Assembly (NCBI GenBank): GCA_015152555.1
Contig: SUTS01000001.1
Span: 62,001-126,000, forward strand
Reading direction: 5' to 3'
DNA length: 64,000 nucleotides
Source of the DNA: Cyanobacteria bacterium SIG26
GTDB lineage: Bacteria > Cyanobacteriota > Vampirovibrionia > Gastranaerophilales > Gastranaerophilaceae
Below the pieces are notes generated by a model that saw only the letters and a list, made by a program, of their open reading frames with translations, was not told the DNA's origin and did not search any database. Positions within the stretch are counted from its first letter, which is position 1, and every line of letters starts with the position of its first letter. The position numbers and the translations under genes were made by a program. Shown here piece after piece: positions 9,233 through 17,229 of this stretch.

Positions 9233-9997
9233 TTATGTAGTTACTTTACCTGTGATGAATGATGCTAATGCTGCAACACCTGCTACTGCAAGCCCCCAAA
9301 TACCGGCTTTTCCGCTACCTAAGAATTTTGCAATACCGTAACCGACACCGCCTGCAATACCTGCACCGGCTATACGGCCTAAATTATGTGCAGTTTTTTC
9401 ACCGGTACCAACAGGTGCACCTGAAATTTCAGATATATTATCTTCTGCAGATTTTCTGTCATATAATCCAAATGTTAATGTTTGGATGAAACCTTGAGTT
9501 GCTGAGCCGTGAGCATTTTCACGGATATCTTGATACAATGTTTTACCACCGTTCATATCTGCATATAAAGTATTAGCACGAGCTTTAACCTCAGAATCAG
9601 TACCTTTACCATAAGCTAATCTTACAGTTTCAACATAATTATTATATGCGTCCATAATTTGATCTTGTTCGTTTGCTAAAATTTTATCTTTAAGAATCAT
9701 TGCTGCACCTCTTACAGCTTCAATCGATGCGTTAATTCTTAAATCAGCATTTCTTGTCATATTTTGCTGATCAACATTATAATCAATCATAAATTGTTGA
9801 TTATTTTTCATATTGTCATAATAGTTGCTCATATCATAACCATATCCGCCACACATAGGTAACATACCCGGTCCAAAGATACTGGTATTATACGCGCTAT
9901 AATCACCTAAATCCGTATAATCAATATTATTGCCATAATAAGGATTAACGTATCCCACCTGAGCATTACCAATGCTATCTACACTATTAGTAGCCAT
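9233..9997 (-). CDS. Hypothetical protein with glycine-rich hydrophobic tail
   Basis: This 254-aa protein is not recognised. The N-terminal 75 residues are rich in Tyr, Asn, Gly and Met and look disordered. A helical middle (about 80-175) follows. The C-terminus has two hydrophobic Gly/Ala-rich segments (GRIAGAGIAGGVGYGIAKFL and GIWGLAVAGVAALASFI) that resemble glycine-zipper membrane helices. I chose the ATG at 9997 because GGAGG lies 5 bp upstream; an in-frame TTG at 10009 overlaps that site and is not a credible start. There is no signal peptide. The tail could insert into a membrane or pack as a helical hairpin. No neighbour suggests a function. Confidence 0.75.
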   Translation of the reverse strand: MATNSVDSIGNAQVGYVNPYYGNNIDYTDLGDYSAYNTSIFGPGMLPMCGGYGYDMSNYYDNMKNNQQFMIDYNVDQQNMTRNADLRINASIEAVRGAAMILKDKILANEQDQIMDAYNNYVETVRLAYGKGTDSEVKARANTLYADMNGGKTLYQDIRENAHGSATQGFIQTLTFGLYDRKSAEDNISEISGAPVGTGEKTAHNLGRIAGAGIAGGVGYGIAKFLGSGKAGIWGLAVAGVAALASFITGKVTT

Positions 9998-10176
9998 ACT
10001 AACCTCCAAAAATAAATTAACCTTTCTAATACTAACCTTACTTATATAAAAAGTTTTTTTTTGAAAGAATTGATTAATTTTAAAACAAATATTACAATTT
10101 TGTTACAAACTACTTTTTTTAGTTGATGTAATAATACCCAAAACTTGTTATTATTAGGCATATAGAAGGGTTCTTT

Positions 10177-11298
10177 ATGAAAAAATTTTTATCTACATTA
10201 TTTTCATTATGCATAATTGCAGCAATTTGTGCGGCTGTATATTTTAACAAACCTTTTGTTAATAAACAAATTAATAAAGTTAAAGGAATGTATTATGTAG
10301 ATAAAGGGGATAAAGCTTATCGTGATGCAAAATTACACAAAGCTATAGAGTTTTATAATAAAGGTTTAAAATTATATCCTGAACATTATGGCGCTTGGTA
10401 CAATTTAGGTAATATATATGTAGCATATGAGGATTATTATTCTTCAGTATATGCGTATTCCCAAGCGTTTAAATATAATCCGCGTATGATGGTCGCTAGA
10501 ATGAATTACGGTATTATCTCATCAGAAAGACTTGGTGATTTTGATTCCGCAATTAATGAATATGATAATGTTATCAATACAAAACGTCATCTGTTAACAA
10601 TCCCTTATGTGTATAATAATAAAGTTAGTTACAAGGAAAATCGTGCAATTGCTTATTATAATAAAGGAGTTGCTTATCGATTGAAATCACTTTATGCTAA
10701 TGATGATTGGGAATTACAACGCAAATATTTGGCAAAAGCAATAGAAGCATATAAACAATCTCTTGAAATAAACCCAAATAGTTTTGATACTCAATATAAT
10801 CTAGGATTGGCATATCATGTTTCTGGTAATTATGAAGAAGCGGGTATGGCATATTGTAATGCAATAAAAATTGCGCCAATGAATTTTGAAGCTCATTACA
10901 ACCTAGCAATTTTGCTGCGAAAAATGGGGTATTATCAGGCTGCGTATGATGAAATTGATAAAGCTCAGGTTTTAATTACTGCTTTGGATGAGAATTCTGC
11001 TATTCAGCAATACGCTGCAATTATGATGAATGATATTTCAAGAAGCTTGTATAATAATGAAAATCAAAAAAAATTACAAAACATTATTGAGGATGAAAAA
11101 TCTAAAACAGGTAAACATATGGCAAAATCTCACAAAGAGTTAAAATCTAAGGATAATAAAGATTCTAATTCTATCACTTCTGTGGGCATAAATTTCATTA
11201 ATGGAAAAATAGTAGCGACAGAAGAACTCGATCAAGCTATTTTAGAAAATTTTGGTCAATGTGGAGCAATGAAATATTTTGAAGCTTCAGAAGATTAG
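10177..11298 (+). CDS. Membrane-anchored TPR protein
   Basis: This 373-aa protein has one N-terminal membrane helix (about 5-23) that acts as an uncleaved anchor. Six or so tetratricopeptide repeats follow between residues 35 and 260, for example AWYNLGNIYVAYEDYYSS and TQYNLGLAYHVSGNYEEA. The ~100-residue C-terminal part is Lys/Asn-rich and lacks repeats. The bulk would face the periplasm. It overlaps the convergent HNH-like gene by 4 bp at the 3' ends. Its role is probably as a scaffold, by analogy with other TPR proteins; the partner is unknown. Confidence 0.85.
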   Translation: MKKFLSTLFSLCIIAAICAAVYFNKPFVNKQINKVKGMYYVDKGDKAYRDAKLHKAIEFYNKGLKLYPEHYGAWYNLGNIYVAYEDYYSSVYAYSQAFKYNPRMMVARMNYGIISSERLGDFDSAINEYDNVINTKRHLLTIPYVYNNKVSYKENRAIAYYNKGVAYRLKSLYANDDWELQRKYLAKAIEAYKQSLEINPNSFDTQYNLGLAYHVSGNYEEAGMAYCNAIKIAPMNFEAHYNLAILLRKMGYYQAAYDEIDKAQVLITALDENSAIQQYAAIMMNDISRSLYNNENQKKLQNIIEDEKSKTGKHMAKSHKELKSKDNKDSNSITSVGINFINGKIVATEELDQAILENFGQCGAMKYFEASED

Positions 11299-12680
11299 TC
11301 TGAAGTTGGTTTTTGATAGAGTTTTGAAGTATCAATGTTTAACCTGCCTTTGGATTCGACTAAAATGGCTTTTCTGTAATCTTCAATATATTTTGGATTG
11401 ATATTTAATTTTGCAAAAACTCCATCATGATAAAGTTTTATCAAATAATCTGCTTGGGCTTGGCTTGCGATGCTTGTTGTTGGGCATTGTTTCATTTGTT
11501 GGGTAAACGGATCGCTTTTGCGTTTAGAATTGGCAACAGCGCAAGCTGTACCGTAATTTGACATTATATCAGGTCCTCCGCAAGAACGTGGATGGATATG
11601 TTCTACAGTCGCAGTAAATGGCCATACTAGACGGTGACCGATTTTTTCAGGTGGTTCATTTACAACTTTCAGAATAAATGCAGATTTACTTTCTTGAGAT
11701 GTTGGGAGTTTTGTTGCTATGTTTAATAATTCATCTTGTAATTTTTTATTAGGTAAATCTTCAATTATTTTAGCCAAGTCATAGATAAATGATTTTCTAG
11801 TAAATGGTACAATAATTTCATCTTGGTTTAGTCGGGATTTTGATGTATCAATCAAATTTCTAAGAGGTTGATTTTCTTTAAGTACGGATTTTTTCAAAAT
11901 TATATCCATAAAATTAATAACATTTTTTTGATGTTCAAGTGTTTTTGCGCTAGTTGTGTTAGACAATCTGCGTGACTCTTTTATTAATTTATTCATAACC
12001 TTTTTCGATTTGACGCTACCAACATCATCTTTTATTTTCGATAATTTATACTTGAATTCGTATGATGAAAACGGGATTATAACCGGACGTTCGTTTAATT
12101 TCTTTTCTGTATCTTCCATTAGAAGTTTAAACTTGTAGCGGTATTTGTCTGGTAATTCATGAGCCGCTTCTGTTAATTCGTGAAATATTGGTGTTTGCCT
12201 TTTTCTTAATCGTCTTTGATATACAGGTTTTATTTCTTGCAAAATTTCTCGTATGTTTTTTTCAGGATGAATAGCTGCTCTTTCTTTTATTATTTCCCAA
12301 ACTTTTGTTTCAACTTCAAATGGTAGATTTGGAATATGTTTTACTTTCTGTGCAGTTAGTGTATCCCAAAATGGTTCGAGAATGGGCATAACTTCTTTCA
12401 TTGGACGTAAAAATAAATTGTTTTTTATCCATCTATTTAAGACTTTTGGGTCGATTGTTTCTATCATTGTGTACATACAAGGGATTCCATACGAAAATAA
12501 CATCCTAAGTTTTGAGGAATTTTGTATCCCCGAAAAAGAAATCGGATAATAACAAGGCAAACAAGATAAAATATCGTCATCATCTAATTTAGAACGCGCA
12601 ACATTATGTTCACATTTTCTCTGTGAAATCTCCTGTTTGTAAATATTTAAATTGTTTGATGCAATTGCCCGAATTTTCAT
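11295..12680 (-). CDS. Tagged protein with C-terminal HNH-like nuclease motif
   Basis: This 461-aa protein has the tag-like ISFSG at 47-51, after a ~45-residue Cys-containing leader without a signal peptide. Near the C-terminus, EHIHPRSCGG (360-369) followed by N375 and N384 (NSKRK) matches the HNH pattern H-x-H-P ... GG ... N ... N-x-K. This suggests a metal-dependent nuclease, but without the zinc-knuckle Cys pairs. The middle holds an internal duplication: IIPFSSYEFKYKLSKIKDD (about 201-219) resembles IIVPFTRKSFIYDLAKIIED (about 289-308), and WPFTATVE precedes the HNH motif as a possible third copy. No immunity or restriction partner is adjacent. Nuclease function is inference from the motif. 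Confidence 0.75.
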   Translation of the reverse strand: MKIRAIASNNLNIYKQEISQRKCEHNVARSKLDDDDILSCLPCYYPISFSGIQNSSKLRMLFSYGIPCMYTMIETIDPKVLNRWIKNNLFLRPMKEVMPILEPFWDTLTAQKVKHIPNLPFEVETKVWEIIKERAAIHPEKNIREILQEIKPVYQRRLRKRQTPIFHELTEAAHELPDKYRYKFKLLMEDTEKKLNERPVIIPFSSYEFKYKLSKIKDDVGSVKSKKVMNKLIKESRRLSNTTSAKTLEHQKNVINFMDIILKKSVLKENQPLRNLIDTSKSRLNQDEIIVPFTRKSFIYDLAKIIEDLPNKKLQDELLNIATKLPTSQESKSAFILKVVNEPPEKIGHRLVWPFTATVEHIHPRSCGGPDIMSNYGTACAVANSKRKSDPFTQQMKQCPTTSIASQAQADYLIKLYHDGVFAKLNINPKYIEDYRKAILVESKGRLNIDTSKLYQKPTSD

Positions 12681-12761
12681 ACTTCTATTTATATTTTAAC
12701 CTATTTTTTAAAAATATTAAAGAGGGCAAAGCTTAAACTGATAAATAATTAATTATAATAA

Positions 12762-13727
12762 CTACAATATACACGCCAATACCATTAGAATAAGTGTACC
12801 TATTTGGAAAGCTGTTGACATATTTTGGCCAAATTTGTTGCTATCATAACGTTTTGCAGACTTTTGCGCATTAATAGCACTTGAAATTCTCGCTAGCCTG
12901 TCACTTTCACTATCATTTGCAAACACACTGCCAAAAACACTTGATTCTATTCTGGATAACCTTTGATCCATTGGCTCGTTTTCATATTTTGTTTTATATA
13001 AAGTTTTTTCTATCGTTGAAATATTTAACTTTTTAGACGGTTTAAATACACTTGTATCATCCATATAATCATACTGATTGTGAGCATACTGAGTTTGGTT
13101 AAATCGATTATTAAAAGTATCATAATCAAATGCATCCCCATAAGAATCTAAATGATAATCTTGATCCAACATGCCCACATCTCCATCATAAAAGGAATTA
13201 TCTTGCATAGCAATTTTGTTATCAGTAAATGATACAGGTTTTAATTCGGCCTTCAACCTATCTACTCGAGTTGATAAGTCTTCTTTATCATAAGTTTTAC
13301 CAAAAGTTTTTGTTTCAAGCTTTGATAATCGAGCCTTCAAACTCTCGCCCTTATATTCTTTATTAAAAACTTGTTTTTCTAATTCATTTATAACAGGGTA
13401 ATCAATATTTGCGCTTTCTTTCGGTTCAACTTCAGAAATATAAGAATCCTCCGGATCCGCAAACGTATCTTCTGTCGGAGTTATTTCTTGTCCAATTAAA
13501 TCCGCTGACAAATCCTTTTTCAATTTTGAAATCCTATTTGGTAATTTATCAGATGAAGTTTTACCATACACACTTTGTTCAAGACGTTCAACTCTCGCCT
13601 GTTGAGAATCTGAATAAGTAAAACCATATAACGAATTTTCTATCTTATCAAGAATAGATACATTTGATGTCGCAAAAGAATTCAAACAAGTAGTTGCTAA
13701 AACTAAAAAAACAATATATTTACGCAT
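12762..13727 (-). CDS. Exported protein with six ~24-residue [LI]E-[FY]G-RL repeats
   Basis: This 321-aa protein has a signal peptide (MRKYIVFLVLATTCLNSFA) and a hydrophobic C-terminal segment (about 303-321). Between them are six copies of a ~24-residue unit arranged as three head-to-tail pairs. The consensus is roughly [LI]E-x3-[FY]-[GNK]-x-x-[YSF]-x7-R-[LVI]-x-[KR]-[LI]; copies begin near IENSLYG, LEQSVYG, LEKQVFN, LETKTFG, IEKTLYK and IESSVFG. The units look amphipathic and helical. An Asp/Tyr-rich spacer (about 170-225) separates pairs two and three. I do not know a named domain for this repeat. It may be a periplasmic or surface structural protein. The gene is monocistronic. Confidence 0.8.
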   Translation of the reverse strand: MRKYIVFLVLATTCLNSFATSNVSILDKIENSLYGFTYSDSQQARVERLEQSVYGKTSSDKLPNRISKLKKDLSADLIGQEITPTEDTFADPEDSYISEVEPKESANIDYPVINELEKQVFNKEYKGESLKARLSKLETKTFGKTYDKEDLSTRVDRLKAELKPVSFTDNKIAMQDNSFYDGDVGMLDQDYHLDSYGDAFDYDTFNNRFNQTQYAHNQYDYMDDTSVFKPSKKLNISTIEKTLYKTKYENEPMDQRLSRIESSVFGSVFANDSESDRLARISSAINAQKSAKRYDSNKFGQNMSTAFQIGTLILMVLACIL

Positions 13728-13831
13728 ATTTTAAACTCCTTACAAAAAAGAATAATGGTTTTTAACAACCAAACCAATCCTTCCTGTTAGGAATTTTCCA
13801 AAATATAAAACTTATAATAATTATGTAAACT

Positions 13832-13867
13832 AAAAGTCCTATAAATTAATTTTTTATAGGACTTTTT
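13832..13867 (-). terminator. Terminator of the nifU-nifS operon
   Basis: A long inverted repeat (AAAGTCCTATAAA / TTTATAGGACTTT) has A/T flanks and lies 23 bp past the stop of the cysteine desulfurase gene. The symmetric ends could work on both strands. Confidence 0.8.
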
Positions 13868-13889
13868 ACTTAGTATATATATTTATAAT

Positions 13890-15089
13890 TTATTTCCTCA
13901 AATCTTTCAAAGCTTGCAACTCTTTTTGATATGGGGATATAGAAGTTGCTTTTTCTATAATTGAAGGTAATTTATCAATAACGTAATCTATTTCATCTTC
14001 AGTAGTATATCTGCTCAAACTCCATCTGATACTACCATGGATAGCTGTAAACGGGACATTCATTGCTCTTAAAACATGACTCGGTTCAAGAGAACCTGAT
14101 GTACAAGCAGAACCGGATGATGCACAAATACCTAAATCAGACAAATGCAACAATATCAATTCGCCTTCAATATACTCAAACCCGATATTAGTAGTGTTTG
14201 GAACACGATTAGCAACACCTGTATTTAATCTCGCATTATAAATTTTAGATAAAATATTTGATTCTAATTTATCTCTAAGTCTTTTAACTTCAGTCATCTC
14301 ATAATGCAAACTGTCTTGCGCAAGCTTTGCGGCTTCAGCCATACCAACTATATAAGGGACATTTTCAGTACCTGCGCGCTTTCCTCGTTCTTGGTGACCA
14401 CCTATAATTAAAGGGGTTATCATCGTTTTCGAATTTACATATAATGCACCGACACCTTTTGGCGCATGGAACTTATGACCTGATATCCCTAACAAATCAA
14501 CACCATTAGCTTGAACATCAATAGGGATTTTACCTGCAACCTGAACACCGTCAACAAATAATTTAGTGTCTTTATTTTTAGATTTAATAATTTCAGAAAT
14601 TTTACCAATTGGATTTATGACACCGGTTTCATTATTTGCCCACATAATTGACACCAAAGCAGTATCATCTTTTATTGCTAAATCTAATTCCTCAAGATTT
14701 AATTCGCCGTTAGCATTCACACCGATATAATCAACATTATAACCTTGTTTTTCAAGGGCTTGGTACACATTTAAAACACAAGGATGTTCAACTTTAGATG
14801 TGATAATATGTTTCTTATTCTTGTTATAATTTAGGACCCCGCGAATTGCTAAATTTGCACTTTCCGAACCACAAGATGTAAAAATAATTTCTTTTTCATC
14901 CTTTGCATTAACAAAATCTTTAATAACTCCTCTGGCTTCCTTTAGCGCATTTGATGATTTTCTGCTAAAGCTATAAATACTTGATGGATTTGCATACTCT
15001 TCTTTCAAGTACGGTAACATTACCTCTAACACTTTCTCATCAACTTTTGTTGTCGCATTATTGTCTAAATAAATCAATTTATTTGCCAT
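13890..15089 (-). CDS. nifS: Cysteine desulfurase, NifS type
   Basis: This 399-aa PLP enzyme would take sulfur from cysteine, giving alanine and a protein persulfide for Fe-S cluster assembly. The PLP lysine is K206 in SGHKFHAPKG. The persulfide cysteine is C329 in SSGSACTSGS, in the short-loop group I (IscS/NifS) context. The gene starts directly after the nifU stop, so it is translationally coupled. With no ISC or SUF genes in view, the pair probably serves general Fe-S assembly, as NIF-type systems do in epsilon-proteobacteria. No nitrogenase gene is present here. Confidence 0.92.
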   Translation of the reverse strand: MANKLIYLDNNATTKVDEKVLEVMLPYLKEEYANPSSIYSFSRKSSNALKEARGVIKDFVNAKDEKEIIFTSCGSESANLAIRGVLNYNKNKKHIITSKVEHPCVLNVYQALEKQGYNVDYIGVNANGELNLEELDLAIKDDTALVSIMWANNETGVINPIGKISEIIKSKNKDTKLFVDGVQVAGKIPIDVQANGVDLLGISGHKFHAPKGVGALYVNSKTMITPLIIGGHQERGKRAGTENVPYIVGMAEAAKLAQDSLHYEMTEVKRLRDKLESNILSKIYNARLNTGVANRVPNTTNIGFEYIEGELILLHLSDLGICASSGSACTSGSLEPSHVLRAMNVPFTAIHGSIRWSLSRYTTEDEIDYVIDKLPSIIEKATSISPYQKELQALKDLRK

Positions 15090-15944
15090 CTATTGAACCT
15101 CTGTAAGTGTAATATCTGTTCCTAAAGAATCTTGCAAAACCTTTTCTGCAAAATTTTTCAACGTCATAGTTGAATTTTTACATCCTGAACATCTTCCTTT
15201 TAATCTTACAAAAATATTTTTATTTTTTATATCCACAAGCTCAATATCACCGCCATCTTTTTGCAATTCCGGAGATATTTGAGTTTCAATAACATTATTA
15301 ACTTTTAAAATCCATTGTGTTGGAGTAAGTTTTTCCACTTCAGTTTTTTGTTTATTGTAATAAGTATCAATTACATCTTGAATAATTGATTTACACTTAC
15401 CGCAAGCGCCTCCTGCTTTTGTATAATTTGTAACCTCATCAACAGTTTTTAAACCATTTTGTTTAATCGCATCCCATATCATATTTTCACTAATTTGGAA
15501 ACAAGTGCAGATTATTTTTTCTTTCTTTTGTTCAGAATTTATATGTTCATAAATTTCATCAATAGTTACACAACCATCCGGACAATAATGTTTTAAAGCA
15601 TCTTCTAAAGCTTCATAACCCATAACAGAACAATGCATTTTTTCAGGCGGCAAACCACCTAATTCATCAGCAATATCTTTATTTGTAATTTTTTTCACTT
15701 CATCTAAAGATTTACCTATAATCATTTCTGTTAAAATACTTGAACTTGCAACTGCCGAACCGCAACCAAAAGTTTGAAACTTAGCATCAGTTACAATATT
15801 ATTTTCATCTATTTTTAAATATATCTTTAATTGATCTCCACAAGTCAAAGAACCCGCAACCCCAACAGCATCAGCATCATCAATTGCACCAACGTTACGA
15901 GGATTGCGATAGTGATCCATAACCTTCTCTGAATAATCCCACAT
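15090..15944 (-). CDS. nifU: Fe-S scaffold NifU, full three-domain form
   Basis: This 284-aa protein is the scaffold on which Fe-S clusters are built with sulfur from NifS. Domain 1 is IscU-like with C35, C61 and C105. Domain 2 is a BFD-type [2Fe-2S] domain with C146, C148, C181 and C184. Domain 3 is a NifU C-terminal domain with the CSGC pair C252/C255. All cluster ligands expected for the long NifU form are present. It is the first gene of the nifU-nifS pair and has a GAAAGGGA ribosome-binding site. No Rrf2/IscR-type regulator is adjacent. Confidence 0.93.
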   Translation of the reverse strand: MWDYSEKVMDHYRNPRNVGAIDDADAVGVAGSLTCGDQLKIYLKIDENNIVTDAKFQTFGCGSAVASSSILTEMIIGKSLDEVKKITNKDIADELGGLPPEKMHCSVMGYEALEDALKHYCPDGCVTIDEIYEHINSEQKKEKIICTCFQISENMIWDAIKQNGLKTVDEVTNYTKAGGACGKCKSIIQDVIDTYYNKQKTEVEKLTPTQWILKVNNVIETQISPELQKDGGDIELVDIKNKNIFVRLKGRCSGCKNSTMTLKNFAEKVLQDSLGTDITLTEVQ

Positions 15945-16016
15945 AGTTTTTCCCTTTCTATTAATATTATTCTAACTCAAAAATAAAATAATATTAAATT
16001 ATTCACGATATGGATT

Positions 16017-16826
16017 TTAAATATTATCCAACAAGGTTAATATTAATCGTTTAAACTTAGCTTTTGCATTTCCCGTAGTTTCAATAACTTCATCGTGAGT
16101 GAGCTGTTTTGAAGAAATACCACTGGCATAATTTGAGATACAACTGATACCAAGAACCTTCATTCCGCAATAATTAGCCACAATTGCCTCAGGTACAGTT
16201 GACATACCAGCAGCATCAGCCCCTAAAACCTTTGCCATACGAATTTCTGCAGGAGTTTCATAACTCGGCCCTGTAAATGCCATATAAACCCCATGTCTTA
16301 AATCAAGATCTAAAGATTTGCCAATTTTATTTACAATCTCAATTAAATCTTTATTATAAATTTCTGACATATCAGGAAATCTTACGCCAAATTCACTATC
16401 ATTAGGGCCAATTAAAGGATTTGTACCCATCATATTAATATGATCCGTTATAACCATTAAATCTCCCGGTTCAAAATTTTTATTAACCGCGCCGGCTGCA
16501 TTTGTAACAACAAGAACCTTCACACCTAACTTTTTCATAACCTTAATAGGATAAGTTACATCGCGCAAAGAATGGCCTTCATAAAAATGATTGCGACCCT
16601 GCATCATAACAACTTTTTTATCACCTATATTTGCAAATACAAGCTGACCTTTATGGCCTTCGACAGTCGATTTCGCAAAATTTGGGATTTTGTCGTAAGA
16701 AATAGCAAAATCACAATATTCATCTGCCAATTCACCCAAACCGGAACCCAAAATAAGTCCGATTTCAGGCTGAAAATTATCAGTATAAGTGTTTATATAA
16801 TCAATAGTGTCGTTTATCATAACCAT
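16017..16826 (-). CDS. punA: Purine nucleoside phosphorylase (PNP family 1)
   Basis: This 269-aa enzyme would split (deoxy)guanosine or inosine with phosphate to give the base and ribose-1-phosphate, for purine salvage. Signatures include GLILGSGLGELAD, TVEGHKGQL, GRNHFYEGH, VTNAAGAVN and TGPSYETPAEI, typical of the trimeric mammalian-like PNP rather than DeoD. A second ATG six bases downstream (16820) is an equally plausible start, since the AGGGG site sits between useful distances for both. The gene is close to, but apparently terminated separately from, the upstream 79-aa gene. Confidence 0.92.
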   Translation of the reverse strand: MVMINDTIDYINTYTDNFQPEIGLILGSGLGELADEYCDFAISYDKIPNFAKSTVEGHKGQLVFANIGDKKVVMMQGRNHFYEGHSLRDVTYPIKVMKKLGVKVLVVTNAAGAVNKNFEPGDLMVITDHINMMGTNPLIGPNDSEFGVRFPDMSEIYNKDLIEIVNKIGKSLDLDLRHGVYMAFTGPSYETPAEIRMAKVLGADAAGMSTVPEAIVANYCGMKVLGISCISNYASGISSKQLTHDEVIETTGNAKAKFKRLILTLLDNI

Positions 16827-16850
16827 TAACCCCTAAATTTTATTTACATA

Positions 16851-16888
16851 CAAAAAGACACAATCCCTTATAAAGTTCATGTGTCTTT
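16851..16888 (-). terminator. Terminator after the 79-aa gene
   Basis: The inverted repeat AAAGACACA / TGTGTCTTT has a 17-nt loop. On the minus strand the second arm runs into UUUUU. It separates the 79-aa gene from the purine phosphorylase gene. Confidence 0.7.
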
Positions 16889-16902
16889 CAAGCTTATAAA
16901 TA

Positions 16903-17142
16903 TTAACCAACCAATCTGTTATCATCAGCTTCAGATGCTTTAACCATCAAAGCGTGTTCAACAGGATTTTCTTTAGTATAAGTAGTTTCATAAGATTCTT
17001 CGAAACCATAATCTTCTCTAGCTTTTCTTGCTTGATTTTCGTCAACGATTTTTTTCGCAAGCTCTGCTATTTCATAAACTAATTTGTATCTGTTATCTGT
17101 ATTTTCGTTTAAATCCCACGCTACTTTAATTATTTGATCCAT
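16903..17142 (-). CDS. Small protein, possible RNA polymerase omega subunit
   Basis: This 79-aa protein has NRYKLVYEIAELAKKI (about 17-32), then an acidic insert, then NPVEHALMVKASEAD (about 60-74). This order matches the omega (RpoZ) pattern of an NRY-x-x-A-x-x-AK helix followed by a PV-x-x-A helix, especially in cyanobacterial forms. The match is short, so the symbol is withheld. A GAGG ribosome-binding site precedes the ATG. The gene is monocistronic with its own terminator. If the omega assignment is wrong, it is a small acidic helical protein of unknown role. Confidence 0.6.
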   Translation of the reverse strand: MDQIIKVAWDLNENTDNRYKLVYEIAELAKKIVDENQARKAREDYGFEESYETTYTKENPVEHALMVKASEADDNRLVG

Positions 17143-17229
17143 TTAATAAAACCTCACTTTTCTTGCTATACGTCTATAATATAATATAAATAAAATTTTC
17201 GCAAGTCTTAAAGTCGGGAATTTCTAATT

